From NCBI GenBank assembly GCA_016081115.2, contig JABTTQ020000187.1:310001-374000 (forward strand): a stretch of DNA of 64,000 nucleotides, given 5' to 3'. The position numbers and the translations under genes are program-made. This DNA is from Rehmannia glutinosa. Lineage: Eukaryota > Streptophyta > Magnoliopsida > Lamiales > Orobanchaceae. Numbering within the stretch: position 1 is the stretch's first letter; each line of letters begins with the position of its first letter. The notes beneath the pieces are model-generated. The model ran no database searches. It saw nothing but the letters and a program-made list of their open reading frames with translations, and was not told the origin of the DNA. Below, piece after piece: positions 1 through 12,273 of this stretch.

Positions 1-698
1 TTTTGGAAACTTGATTTAGTCATTGTTCAGAACTGAAGTATGTAGTTTGACATTGGTTTCAATTGTCCTGAGGTTACTTTTTTATCTGTTGGTTGTCAAG
101 AAACATAAGTAAAAAAACGAGTAGATCCAATCCATTGCTGTTGTTGTTACATTCAGCATCTGTTTCAAATCTGTTTCATTAAGCATATGTTTCAAATCAT
201 ATGTATCTTGGTTAACATATAAACACCATTGTCCTTGCTATTACAAAGCATATGTTTCAATCAGCAAATTTTAACCTATAAACAACAAATGTTGGTTGTC
301 CAAACACCATTCAAAACACACTCTGTTTCAAATCCCAACACCATTCAAATTTTAACCTATAAACCAACTGTTTCATTCAGCATAAGTTGGGAAACAAACA
401 TTCAACCATCATAATGAACAGACATTCAATCAGCATAATGAACAGACATTCCATAGAGACACACAAAGCTTATAAAACACCATTCATTCACAAAGCTCCA
501 GCTGAATCCGCAAAACACCTGTTCTCAAATAACATGAACATACATATACATATGTTTCAAAACAAATGAACAAACTGTTTCATATAATCTGAACAAACAA
601 ATTAACAATTTTCCTCCCAATTACGATGAACCACAAATGTTATACTCTTGGTTTCATCACAAAAATGACAAAAATAGCCTGACAATTGATTATCAAGA

Positions 699-1786
699 TT
701 ACAGATTCCCTGCTAGCTTCATCCTTGCAAACTCGACTTTGGATTCAGCCGGCAAACTGAAGAACAACTCCAAATCCTCTATATTCTTCACCAAAAGCTT
801 CGACACCAATAATTTTTCTTGTAAACTCAGGCCTTGTATAGTGCCGACAATCCCATAAACCTCATTCCTTGCCACAAAGATGTCATATTCATACCCAATG
901 TGTTTGGCTATATCGGTCAATCTGGTATTAGTGTTCCGACAAAATGTACCCATGATCTCCACTAGTGGGTCTTCATTTTCTGACGATTTTCTCTTACGCC
1001 CGGCTGACTTTTTTGTGGAAGTAGAATTTCCAGGGGTTGTTTCAGGTTGACAGACAGACATCGTCTCGGTTTTATCATTGAACTCCTCAAATAAGTTGGG
1101 AAACTATTTTGTGGGTTCTTCGTCAGGGTTTGACATACCATTACCATTTAGCACGTTGTTAACCGCCTCAATAAAGCCCTCCGCGTATTCTCCTATTACC
1201 CTATCTTTCCCAAATATGTTAACCCAGCCATTGTAAAATGGCCAAGACTTGAATCTAATAAGACGAGCATTTGCATCAACCTACAAATAAGGCAAAGTTC
1301 AAACACCATTCAGTTTACATAATTGAAAATATTAAAAAAATAAGCTCACATGCACTATTTAATCACACGCAACAACCTAAACCATTACCTTAACATAGTC
1401 AGCCCATGTCTCGTCATGCGCCTCAATTATTTTGGTTGTGTCGTTCCAACCTATACCACTACGTGATAACATGGATACGAGGTTGTCGTAGTCCTTCTTC
1501 CACACATGTATTTTGGAGTTGATGTGCGGTATACCTTTAAGATCCGTACCGGTAGTGCCTTTGCCATTTCTTGTTCCAAAGCTTGTAAATATCCAATTTT
1601 AAAACCATTTTCAAACTTCCACCCGATAGTGATAATTTCCTTCAACGCTGCAATCAAGACCTCTTCTTCACGACGACTCCAACTCCTCCTACCTTTGTCA
1701 TTCCTTTTACGTGCACCCTTAGAACCTTTGCAATTAGCAGGCTCCATAAAACACATGTTCTTCAAACCACAACATGTTTCATTCAA
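699..1786 (-). pseudogene. PIF/Harbinger ORF1, Myb/SANT-like DNA-binding protein, broken
   Basis: Two exons on the minus strand. Exon 1 (about 1786-1389) reads GRRSWSRREEEVLIAALKEI, a Myb/SANT-like (Myb_DNA-bind_3) start. It shifts frame once near 1550 and continues as HVWKKDYDNLVSML and WADYVK before a GT donor at 1388. Exon 2 begins after an AG at 1280 with VDANARLIRFKSWPFYNGW, contains an in-frame TAG at 1104-1106, and ends at 699 with a C-terminal segment including GTFCRNTNTRLTDIAKHIGY. In this superfamily the Myb-like protein binds the transposon ends and recruits the transposase. It lies directly downstream of the transposase on the same strand. Confidence 0.8.
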
Positions 1787-1800
1787 GCAACCTTAAAATG

Positions 1801-1958
1801 CAAACAAGCAAATTGATATTCATACAACAAATTGATATTCAGAAATTGATATTCAAACAACCAACCATTCGATTTCAAAAATTGATATTCATACACCAAC
1901 CATTCAATACTCTGATCTACAGGAAATTAATATCAGAAATTGATATTCATACAATGCA
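1801..1958. repeat. Short tandem-like repeats of AAATTGATATTCA
   Basis: The word AAATTGATATTCA(TACA) recurs at irregular spacing about five times between 1808 and 1955, mixed with AACCAACCATTC repeats. It lies between the two Harbinger genes and looks like slippage-derived filler in a decayed element. Confidence 0.5.
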
Positions 1959-2291
1959 ACCAAGTTCATTAAAGTTCAAACAAATTGGTAACTGTTACAA
2001 ACTGAAATATGGCAAGAACATCAAATTCAAATACAGTTTCATTCTTGTTCTCAACTAACCCCTAGCAAATGCCTCTCCATTCATTGTACAAGTTATGAGA
2101 CATTATCTCTCCAATTATTCCATGCTTGTGATGACTCTACAGTGTCAATGAATTCCGTGTCAATATCATCTTCGTTGTCATCATTCGAATCATCACTCAA
2201 CTCATCCTCCAATGGATCAATAGGCAACTCCATTCGGATAAAGTTATGAAGAAGAGCGCATGCCATTATTATCCTATTTTGGATCTTTGTA

Positions 2292-3476
2292 TCATAAAAT
2301 GATTGACTTCGAAGAATCGCCCATCTTTTTTTTCAAAAGTCCAAACGTCCGTTTGATGACATTTCGAGCTTTTGAATGGTTCATATTGAAAAATTCACGG
2401 GGATTTTGAGGAATTTGAGTTCCTTCCCCCCATTCATTCAAGTGGTACCTAACTCCTTTGTATGGAGTTAAAAAACCTTCTCCGTTCGTATACCCGTTGT
2501 CACATAGGTAATAGTTACCTGTCATCAGTATGTGTAACAAAATTTTATTGATTGTAAATTAAACTAATGAAGGCTCAAGCCAACTGAAGACACCAATTAT
2601 AACTCAAAAAACTATATTATTTAGATAAAATACCTTGGGGGACTTTCAAACCATTTGGCCTAGTGACTGCATCCCGTAAAATTCTACAATCTGCAGTGGA
2701 ACCTTCCCAACCACTTAAAAAATAAATGAAATTCATGTTTATATCACAGACACCCAAGACATTTACGGCTACGTCGCCTTTTCTTGTTCTATATCTCGCC
2801 TTATCTGATTCAGATACCGTGACTTTGATGTAAACCATCTAAAGCTCCTAGACAACCCTATACGATTAATAGATTCAGTCATACTTAACAGTTACAAAAA
2901 TTTTAGTCATATTTTAAAATTAGTAATAAATAACCATGACATTTACCTTAAACCATTTCCATCTTGGATTGGTGCAATTGCCCTCAATGGCTTGGGACTT
3001 ACTAGGAGCGGACTATGCGCAACATCAAAATAGAGTTTAAAACATCATGGAAGTGCCTACTCTTTGTTTGTTTGACCGGATCTCTTGAAATCAAAATGCA
3101 CCACCCGATTTTTTTTACGGTGGGCAAGAACAGAAAGAAATAATGCTACCTTTTCTGTAATGGATACATATCTAGAATCTACCAACCCCCCAACATGTTT
3201 TAACAAATAACACAGTCTAGCAAATGCATCACGGGTCATCCTTAAGTTGTCTAGACAATCTACGTCATTCATTGCAATCAAGTCATTCAAGTGTTCGACA
3301 TGTTTAGGAATCCTATCTAGCATGCGATATCTAGTTCCTACAGGGCGATTTGATAGTCACTTTTGAGAGCGCAACCGAATTATCCTCGTAAACAAATTCA
3401 TTACAAAAAAACTTTCAATCATTATTTCCTCAATTATTAGAAACTTTTCAGCTCTTCTCCTCGAAATTTCAGCCAT
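2292..3476 (-). pseudogene. PIF/Harbinger DDE transposase (DDE_Tnp_4 type), broken
   Basis: The reading frame can start at ATG 3476 (MAEISRRRAEKF), has one in-frame stop, then continues through RMLDRIPKHVEHLND, the usual N-terminal part of plant Harbinger transposases, to KNRVVHFDFKRSGQT near 3075. The frame then shifts; PRWKWFKG-like sequence ends at a GT donor near 2946. After an intron the catalytic part resumes: ALDG (first Asp, followed by a small deletion), RYRTRKGDVAVNVLGVCD, GWEGSTADCRILRDA, then YYLCDNGYTNGEGFLTPY and ARNVIKRTFGLLK. These are landmarks of the family nuclease, which cuts and pastes the element together with the Myb-like ORF1. The copy is a pseudogene because of the early stop, the frameshift after RSGQT and the indel at the first catalytic Asp. 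Confidence 0.85.
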
Positions 3477-4247
3477 CTTTCACAAATACGCTGCAATATG
3501 AATCGATATTATTGCATAAATACAGACATGAATGTAGATACAAAAAACATTCATAGATATATGAAATGGCTAAAGCGAGGTGAAACAACCATCACCATAT
3601 TTCACTGAATCTAAGTAATAAAAACAATCACCATATTTCGTTGACTCTAAGTAATAAAAACAACCATCATATTCTCAATAGCTAACTGACGATATAGCCA
3701 AATATTACAAAGCATTCGACAATAACAAACAAAGGTGAAACAAGGATCTGAAGATTAAAAACCTAAGATGAAGTGGGGCGAAAGCACTAACCTTTCCCGA
3801 AGTGGCGACGAAACCGACGCCGGGAACTCGAACAAAATCTGCAAGGATTTAAAGAAATGGAAATGAAGAAATCATATAGAACCATGACATTTCTCACAAA
3901 AAAGTAAACTAAACCGAGATGGTCGTACTTACTATGAGATGCAAGCGCGGCGCTAGGGTTCGAACAAGGCCAGTAGAACAGTGAGAGGCGAAAAGAAAAT
4001 TTCGAATGAATGTAACGGAGCTTGCGTCTGCTGTACTTGGAAGGCAAAATTAGGGATTTAGGGGTAATGAGGTAAATACATATTGAGTTAATCTACATCC
4101 CACCACTAGGGTGGGATATGGTATAACCATATTGGGCTGATTAATGATCGGGCCCAAGCATTTTCCAGGGCTGGAGCTGTTTGAACCATGCAAACAAGAT
4201 AAAAGGTGTGAAATATTACAAAACTGTGTGATATCCCTCACATTAAG

Positions 4248-4267
4248 GGCAACCAAACGGGCTCTTA
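4248..4267 (-). repeat. Harbinger right TIR plus TTA target duplication
   Basis: On the minus strand the terminus reads GAGCCCGTTTGGTTGCC; the flanking TTA at 4265-4267 is the expected 3-bp duplication. The partner repeat is outside the window. Confidence 0.75.
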
Positions 4268-4884
4268 GTGTAAAATGGAGAACCGAAAAGTACTAATATG
4301 CCATTATTTTGGATATTTTTTGCATCACGTACCAAATTGGCATTTGGAACCATGAATTTCTAGATTGAAAATTTTTGTGAAAAGAAATATTCAAATTTGT
4401 GTGTCCCAAGTTTTTTAATTCCCCTTCCCCCCACCCCACCCCAACACCATTTTCCTCTTTCCTTTGAAAAGTCTCTTTCAGAGTAAATTAATTAATATGA
4501 TTACATGATATTCTTATTTTTATTTTTTCAAATACGTAAATAAACGTTCAAACTCTTTGCATGCATTCGTATTCAAAATGAGCTGCGCGAAGTCAATCAA
4601 AACTATTTATTTAAAATTCATTTTTGTAACTACATATGAAAATGGTATGCCTCATTGCCTAGTGGGTTGGTCCTCGACTCGAGTATTTATTATTATAGAA
4701 AAGATATGGAATAAGAAATAGATGATCAAGAATGTTATCATTCTGTTGAGGTTGAAATTTTACTTTAATAAAATTAAGAAGCAATATAAAAAATATAACA
4801 TTTTCTTTAACTGCTCATGGTTTATAGGAATTAATATTGGTTACAAATTTCAAGGAGTGGGAATAATCTATATCTATATCTATA
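4268..4884. other. Intergenic AT-rich spacer
   Basis: No coding potential. It contains a C-rich stretch near 4420-4445 and a short TATATC microsatellite at 4868-4890 abutting the Helitron start. Confidence 0.6.
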
Positions 4885-7800
4885 TCTATACTATCTTAAA
4901 AGTGTGAATGTTTCTTGCAATTTTTGATTGGACAAAAATATCCTTTAGACATAGTAAGATTTTAGGACAACTAAGTAATTTGATATTTATATTTAGCTTC
5001 TATTTGTTCAATTATAAGACAATGTGACCTTTTATATTCTACATTTTAAAATTATTTATTCTTTCAACTATAACTCTTAAAATATTTTGAATTTTCAAAT
5101 AATATTAGCTTCATATTAAACTAGATCTCGAGAGCTCTATAACCATATGTCATAAGCATATATAAAGAGTTCACATGAGAAAATTTTAACATTATAAAGT
5201 TCAACACTATGTAAAAATTAAGAATTTATGTTTTTCTATAGTTTTGTTATTTATTTAATTTTTTTATTTAATTATATGAAAAATATTCATTATAGCCAAA
5301 AAAGATTTCATAATCTGAAAATATGTTTTTTCAACCATAACACTAAGAATACTTTAAAATCAATTTCAAATTTAAACTAGGTTTCAAAATTTTCAACTAT
5401 ATGTTCTAAACATATACACAAGTCGTTATAGAATAAAATTTTAACTATTTAACTTTTAGTATGATGCAAAATTATATATTTCTTATATTCTTTTAAATTT
5501 TCTCAATAATTAAATACGTCTATTATAATTTATAAGAAAAAGATCAAATTACAATATATACGGTAAGAAAAAATAAAATAGAAAATATTTTAGGTGGTTT
5601 TGATACTAAATAAAAAGTAGAAAAAATAGATAATTCCTTTATGGTCGAAAAATTCTCCCTCAATTAGTAATATGCAATTTAAAATTAATTTATTGATGGT
5701 TGTTAAAGAAATAATATTGAAATAAGAGAGTTTCAAATTTTATTTTTATTGCAATTTCATGTATATTTTATTTTAATTAGCCATAAAAGTACAAAATAAA
5801 AGGAATAAGATTAACATGAAAAAAAAAAAAGCAAACAAGAACCAAAACAAGTTTGTCGTGACAAAAACATTACTTTTTAAATTTTAACTATATGTGTTAA
5901 TATGGCTTCTACTTGAGTTTCTATATATAACATTATAAGTTTTAATTTCTAATTTATTATTTTTTAATATATTAATTTCAATCTTTCGATTATTTTATAT
6001 CCTATAAATTTTAAGAACAAGTACAAAAAAGTGTTAAAAGTTGTATATATAAATTTATAAAAAAAAACAAAGAAGACAAACTTAATAAAAAAAAATCCAT
6101 ATGTATTAAATTGGCATTTGTGATAAAACTTGAATGTCATTTGAAAATTACACCCTTAAAAATTATAAGTTTAAAGTATCAATTTGATACATATTTATAA
6201 TAAAAACGTATACCAAAATAATTAAATTATAATAATATGGTGAGAAAGAGTGAAACATGAGCTAAAATTGGATTAGTCTAAATAAACTCATTTAATATAT
6301 GTAACAATTTGATTACTGAGAAAGTAATTATATATTACAAATTATATATTAGTTCAAATACTAACATAACATTCATAAAAACTAAGTAAATTAAATAATT
6401 ACAACAAATAAGAGTGAAAACTAAGAATAAAAAATATTCAAAACTAAATGGTTATACTTTACGTTAATGAGTTGAGATTGATCTAAATAATTTTGGAGGT
6501 TAATCTCACATATATAGATAGTTTAGGATTAAACCAAATGAAGAAACATATTATAAAGATTTGAAAAAATAAAAGTAAATAGTTAAAAAAAATATGTGGG
6601 TCATAGCTGGAAAATCTAAAGAAAAGTTAAATGGCTTTCATATAATATGTATAATTTGATATTTTCGATAAATTCTAAGTTCATTTTAAAAGCACACTTT
6701 TATGACTTATTAATATACAAGCATAAATACAATTATTATAAAATTGGGTACAAATTATTCAAATTTTTACAAAATCTAATATTATATATGAAAAACTTGA
6801 AAACAAGAATCAGAAATGGAAAGTCACTGTATGTATATGAAATTTTGTAAAAAAATAAATAAATAAACTAAACTTATTTAATATGAAATAGTTTGATATT
6901 TATGTCAAGGATTAATATTTCTTAAATTACATGTTAATTTAGGTACCAATATAATAATCAAAATATTAAAAATAACATTTATGTATTAAATTTATTGTGT
7001 TAAACTATATATAATAATAAATTGGAGTGAAGTGACCATGTTTAGTATCAAGGAGGCCGAAGAGAATAGTTAGGGGGGGGGGGTAACACTTGATATCTAA
7101 ATTTTTGGCAACTATATTTTCTTATTTGATCAAAAATTCAATCAATATTTTAAATAAAGATTAAAGTACTATATACCATTTTCTCAATAAATGCACTAAA
7201 AATGGATTGATAATTATATTTTACAACAAATAATATGATTTTGTAAACAAGATTAAATGAGATCAATTTTAAATTTACAATCCCTTCAAATAAATATAGA
7301 TTTGTTTCAGTACATTAAGAATAATTGCAATTTTCATAACTATACGACTCACAAAATTTACAACTATGTAAATATTAATATAATCAAAATAGCTAAATTC
7401 AATTGCAAGTACAAACTCTAATAGTATAACGTATCTTTCTGAAATTTTATGAAATTTAAAAAACTATATAAGTTTTTAGTTTATTATGTATAACTTTTAA
7501 AAACATAAGTGAATGCAAAAATAAAATCAAACATAAAAGTTAATTTGTATTATATTTAATTATTGAATATTGACACGCGAAAATTCTTAACTTATTTTTT
7601 CTTTCATAAGACTGTCTTTGATTTTATTATTTATTAAATAAAGATATTTTATGTGCAATTAAAATAGAGTTTCAAAACTAAGATTTCGACTTATCAATTT
7701 TTCATAGTTTTATTTAACACCTGCCTCTCGATGAAAATAATGGATTAATTTTTTTTATATATTAGGTTAATTTTTATTATTTTTAAGACATTGGAAATAG

Positions 7801-8538
7801 GAGGACTACAAACTTTAAGTTTAAGTGTTAATGATAAAATATTGACTTTGTTACTAGAATGAAAATAATATATGAATTCACTTCAAAAAAATATATATAT
7901 GAATTTTTTTTACATATATATTATATTGTAATTTTTTTTTTTGAATTTCTTTAATCGAAGAACTGAGATAAAATAAAAGAAGTAAGCACATGAAGTATAA
8001 GAATTTGACTAACCTTTATTTTATTTTAATTGAATAACAATAGCAAATAAAATGATGATATTATGATGGATTTTGGTATAATATTTAATTAATTATTTTT
8101 TAATTAATGCGATAACTTGCATGTGATTTACTGATGATTACCTTATGATTTATAAGCTAAATTATTTGTCTGATTATATAAAATGCATCCAGTGCTAAAA
8201 GAATTCGAAAATCACATAAGAGAGAAGATTTTTCTAGCCATAACAATGAAATAAATGACCGATGAATGTGATTGTAAGCTAATATAAAACTTCTTTCGTT
8301 GTTATACTAATTGTAAAATTTTTGTAGGATTGAGTTTTTAAAATGATTATTTAACAATTCATATTGATCTATAATTAAAGTAAAACAAAATTTATATTAA
8401 ATATTGTGAAATATTTAAATTTAATTAATATTTATTTTACTTTTTAATATTTTAATATTAATCAATAAAATCATTAAATAATAAAATTATTTTAGTAAAG
8501 TTATGTAGATCACGTGCGACGCACGTGTTTCTTACTAG
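4885..8538 (+). mobile_element. Non-autonomous Helitron, 3654 bp
   Basis: The 5' end reads TCTATACTATCTTAAAAGTG after an A. The 3' end is a perfect 8-bp hairpin followed by TTTCTTACTAG and then T, so the element lies between A and T as Helitrons do. No RepHel ORF, RPA ORF or captured gene is visible; the interior is about 75-80% AT with only chance short ORFs. It shares the inner word CATATGTCATAAGCATATA, about 260 bp from the 5' end, with the Helitron at 21821-27311, so both belong to one family. An 11-G run sits at 7073-7083. Confidence 0.85.
8511..8538 (+). terminator. Helitron 3' hairpin and CTAG terminus
   Basis: Arms CACGTGCG (8511-8518) and CGCACGTG (8520-8527) pair perfectly around one base, 11 bases before the end of the terminal CTAG. 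This is the Helitron rolling-circle termination signal, not a transcription terminator. Confidence 0.85.
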
Positions 8539-9934
8539 TTAGTTTAAAATATAGTTAAATGTAAATTAAGAATACCAACTTGATGACCTAAAAGGAAAGA
8601 CCAAGAAAACACTGAAATGTATAATGTCAACTTGCTTGCTAATAATTTTATGATTAATGCAATCCAATTTCAACTTTTTTAAATGTCTTGATAGCACGAT
8701 TTTTATAATTTATGTTTTTTCATGCAGATGATGTTAGGTGTACAACTTTGTCTGCGGTTTCAACACCTTCACGTAAAATTAAAATATCAGACCTTTATAA
8801 TACACACTTATTATATCTTATTTTCAAAAGAGTTAGCTGACCAGAAGTAAGAAAGAGTAAAGGGAAAAAAATAATATGTTGTAAATAAATAAAACAAAAT
8901 TAACGAGCGAATTAACTGTAATCTTAGTTGTTTCAAAAGGAAAAAAATGTAATATTAAAGCTAATATGGTCACAACAGAAGTATAAAATAAAATTTCTGA
9001 GGGGGAAACAAATTAATTATCACCTAAATTGTTTCTTTTTTTTTTTCCTTCTTTCCCAATTTCCATCCATAATTTCATAGGAGATATTGTAAATATAATC
9101 CAGCGTCATGTCTCAAATAAGTCATCATAATTTCCTTAAAAAAAAGTCATCATAATAACCAGAGATAACATAGCTGAAAGGGGTAGTGTTACGACAGGAC
9201 CACGTACAAACCTTTTTCCAAATCGCATTAACGACACCATCAATGTCGGAAGTATTGTTCGAATGAAGAAAATAGATACGATACAGCATGATAAGAATTA
9301 GGTATATGAAGAAGAATTTTATGATTCCTTTGATGTCGAAATTAATTAATTTAACAAAATTAATAAGAAATACAAAAAATGTAACACTTTCTTACAATTA
9401 AGATCCTCTATTCCTTTTAGTGTTTTATCTTCTATTTTAACGGTATTAATACATGTCACGTGTACATAAAGATGTCATATTTTTACGTGCCATTTATACA
9501 GTTCGCGGAGTATGTGATAAAACATTAAATGAAATAGAAGACCTGAATTGACTTTCTTATCCCATGGTTTTATAAGTAATAACCAACTTGCCCTAAAAGG
9601 AAAGCTCAAAAAGAAAACAATGATTACGAGTTATACTTATTGACAAATTGCTGATAAATTTATTATTGACGCAAATCATGTTGTATTAGGCTTCTAGTCC
9701 AAAATAGTGTTCCATCTCCAATTTCATCGCACGAATAATTTATACATGTTTTTTTCACGATTATCACTTGCTTTATAAAAACCCACAATTTATGCTTAAA
9801 AATTAATATGGTAATTTTTATACACTTGAAAATCATCTATGTGTGGAATAAGAGATGAAAAACTATTTCAGAATAGAAAATCACACCCTATTTGGACCAA
9901 CTACTCGATTATGAATATATAAGTATAGAGCTAG
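8539..9934. other. Intergenic AT-rich region with diverged duplications
   Basis: No gene found. The segments near 8565-8670 and 9570-9680 resemble each other (both start near ACCAACTTG and share CCTAAAAGGAAAG), suggesting an old local duplication. The segment 9010-9310 is duplicated again near 11705-12010. Confidence 0.5.
9010..9310 (+). repeat. Direct segmental duplication, copy 1
   Basis: Shares AACATAGCTGAAAG, a TTTTTCCAAATCGCA-like stretch, CATCAATGTC, AGTATT and CAGCATGATAAG in the same order with 11705-12010. Similarity is clear but interrupted by indels. The two copies flank the Mutator-like element, the SINE and the hAT MITE. Confidence 0.55.
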
Positions 9935-11186
9935 TCTCCTATCAGACCGTCTAATGGATCTAGATCCGTTAGACGGGTCTAAATATCCTACCCATCTCGC
10001 AGACCTAACCCGGATCCGCGAAGAAAAAAAAGGTACGAAGACTGCTATTTCTCTGCCGACATGAAAACCACACAACAAATAGAAATTGGAAAAGGGTACA
10101 ACCACTGCCGCTTTTTACGATGTAAGAAAAAAAAGAGAAAAAAAAAACAGAGAGTGAGTGATTTTGCTCCACTGTTCCATCATCCATGTATTTTTTTTTC
10201 GATCCATTCATGGCTGCCGATCCATTTCGAAAAGCTTTTCTACAAACAACCAAAAATTGCACATGCTTGGAAAATGAGGCTACATCTCGTAGACAGTTTA
10301 TCCATATTTAGAAATGATTTGGACCAGTTCATTGTGTGCTTTTATAGATACACGCCCGATTGATATTCAGAAACCCAATGATATTTTAAATTGAATATTG
10401 CAGTAGCAGAATATTTGAAGACGAAGCATTAAATAATACAAGTATTATTATCAGCAAATACTTTTATGGAGAAATACTAATACATTTTATAAGAGAAACT
10501 AATACTTTGCAGGAGGAGCACTACTAAAATACTCTCTAGGAAATTACTAATATATTTTCGAAAAACTACTAATACTTTTCCGAGGGACAGCTAATACATT
10601 TCGGGAGAAAATTTTAATTATATTCATGGAAACTACTAAATACTCTCCAGGGAACTACTAATACTTTTTCGAAGAACTACTAATAATTTTTTGAGGGACT
10701 GCTAATACATTTCGGGAGTGTATTCATGAGAAACACTAAAATACTCTTCAGGGAACTACTAATACATTTCAGAAGAACTGCTAATATGTTTTAGAATGAC
10801 GGCTAATACTTTTCAGAAGGACTGTTAATACATTTTGGGAGAAAAATTAAATTATATTCAGGGAAACTACTAAAATACTCTCCAGGGAACTACTAATACT
10901 TTTTCGAGTATCTACTAATACTTTTTTAAGGGAATGCTAATACATTTTAGGGAGTATATTCATGGGAAATACTAAAAACTCTTTGAACTACTAATACATT
11001 TCGGTAAGAATCGCTAATACGTTTTAGAAGGACGGCTAATACTTTTCAAGGGGATTATTATCGATGGTCCCCGAAAAACTACTAAAACACCACTTTTAAT
11101 ATTACGGGGGAATGCCACCAGGTCCGGTCGATCCGTTTAATGATCGCATCAGTAGACCGATTAGGCCGACGACATGAGTTTTTGTG
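9935..11186. mobile_element. Degenerate Mutator-like TIR element with internal array
   Basis: Near-identical flanks ATAAGTATAGAGCTAG (9919-9934) and ATAAGTATAAGCTAG (11187-11201) look like a target duplication, somewhat longer than the usual 9-11 bp. The left end contains GTCTCCTATCAGACCGTC and a palindrome of GATCCGTTAGACGG type; the right end read inward contains CAAAAACTCATG and GGTCTACTGATGCGATC. These resemble the ends of the elements at 28601-28774 and 28862-30779. There is no transposase. Nearly all of the interior is a tandem array. Confidence 0.55.
10430..11095. repeat. Minisatellite of about 23-bp units in a 234-bp higher-order repeat
   Basis: Units of the form GGGAACTACTAATACTTTTC, with ACTGCTAATACATTTCGGGA variants, run through the block. 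A longer order is visible: TTATATTCA(T/G)GGAAACTACTAA begins at 10618 and again at 10852, a period of 234 bp. No coding potential. Confidence 0.75.
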
Positions 11187-11220
11187 ATAAGTATAAGCTA
11201 GCATTTATAATATTTTAATT

Positions 11221-11357
11221 CATATACCACTAGCTTGTATTTCAAGTGGTATGACTAACCCTTTATAAGGGTGTTAACAGGGTTCGAACCCTGTATCTTT
11301 CAGTTTATTTAAAATTTATCTCCTCCCCTCAACCAGTATTCCCAGCTTATTAAAAAA
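11221..11357 (+). mobile_element. tRNA-derived SINE, copy 1, 137 bp
   Basis: Flanked by a perfect 12-bp target duplication AATATTTTAATT at 11209-11220 and 11358-11369. The head is tRNA-like, with an A-box-like TTTCAAGTGGTATGAC and a B-box GGGTTCGAACCC. The body ends in a short A run. The same length and structure are seen at 14732-14868. Confidence 0.85.
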
Positions 11358-11408
11358 AATATTTTAATTAATATAAAATGTTTTCCAACAAAATAGTTTG
11401 GTCCTCAA

Positions 11409-11602
11409 CTCTGTTCTAAAAATCTCCGCCTAGCCCCAATTAGTCCCCGTCTAGGCGCTAGGCTCTCCTTGTCCGCCTAGGATTTTCTTCCGATTAGATC
11501 CCGCCTAAACCCGCCCAAGTCCCGCCTAACCCCACCAGGCTCCGCCTAGGCGCTAGACCCCAGTCTATCGCCGACTAGCGTCTAGCGCTTTTTAGAACAC
11601 TG
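11409..11602. mobile_element. hAT-type MITE, 194 bp
   Basis: An 8-bp duplication GTCCTCAA flanks it (11401-11408 and 11603-11610). Ends are CTCTGTTCTAAAAATC and, inward from the right, CAGTGTTCTAAAAAGC. The interior is unusually GC-rich for this window, with many CCGCCTAGG/CTAGGCGCTAG words that can pair. The 8-bp duplication and TIR type fit hAT. No ORF. Confidence 0.8.
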
Positions 11603-11704
11603 GTCCTCAACAATAATAAGAAAATAGAAAAGAAATATATTTATATATATAGCGAAATGTAAATAGATATATAATGATCACAATAGAAAAATCAACTATG
11701 AGAC

Positions 11705-12010
11705 AAAAAAAATAAGTATTTAATTGTCGCCAAAATTGCTTCATTTTTCCCTTTTCCCATTCATAGGATAGACTGTCAAGTGTCAAGCCAGCACCTTGCC
11801 CCAAAACTAAAAAATAAGTTCACATTGCAAACAAACTTTACATTATTTATGACTTGACCAAATAACATAGCTGAAAGCGTGGTGTTTCAAATGAAAAACC
11901 TAATCAACCACAAAAACTTTTTCAAAATCGCAATACAGCAAGAATTAATCCCCATCAATGTCCCAAAGTATTATTCCAAAATACAATATAGCATGATAAG
12001 ATCTTGATTT
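11705..12010 (+). repeat. Direct segmental duplication, copy 2
   Basis: Diverged copy of 9010-9310, with AACATAGCTGAAAG, ACTTTTTCAAAATCGCA, CCATCAATGTCCC and TAGCATGATAAG in the same order. It lies just beyond the 3' end of the minus-strand gene. Confidence 0.55.
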
Positions 12011-12273
12011 AAAAGATTTTATCTTGTTCAATATATCAGTCAATACAAAAATAAGGATTACAATAAAGAGAAGTAACAATTAATACCTGCTTGTACAACA
12101 AGATGGAGCTATATTTATCGCCTGAAAGCTCTAACGTCTAACTCCGTTCGGAACTAGACCTCGCATGCCTAATGCAGATATTGCGTTCTCTTCTTTGATA
12201 TTTTATCGTACATCACCTCAATCTAGACAAAATTTGAGAAACTTCCATGGAGATGAGTGTTTCTCACCTCAGG

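Larger units (their letters stand above)
1..4264 (-). mobile_element. PIF/Harbinger DNA transposon, right part, decayed
   Basis: The right end shows a terminal inverted repeat reading GAGCCCGTTTGGTTGCC inward on the minus strand (4248-4264), followed by TTA at 4265-4267, the 3-bp target duplication typical of PIF/Harbinger. Inside lie the two genes of the superfamily, both on the minus strand: a DDE transposase (2292-3476) and a Myb/SANT-like ORF1 (699-1786). No matching left terminus is seen, so the left end lies before base 1. Both genes carry stops and frameshifts, so the copy is not autonomous. Bases 1-698 hold AT-rich sequence with repeated ATGTTTCAAA and AACAAATG words and no gene I can support. 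Confidence 0.85.

Noticed and set aside
3787..4256. Two minus-strand ORFs upstream of the Harbinger transposase
   Set aside because: No similarity to family proteins and they overlap the terminal region; more likely untranslated leader.
4722..4907. Small ORF near the Helitron start
   Set aside because: AT-rich chance ORF ending in a TATATC microsatellite, with Ile/Tyr/Lys-rich composition.
6647..6850. 67-codon ORF inside the Helitron
   Set aside because: Composition follows the local AT content; no domain or neighbour supports it.
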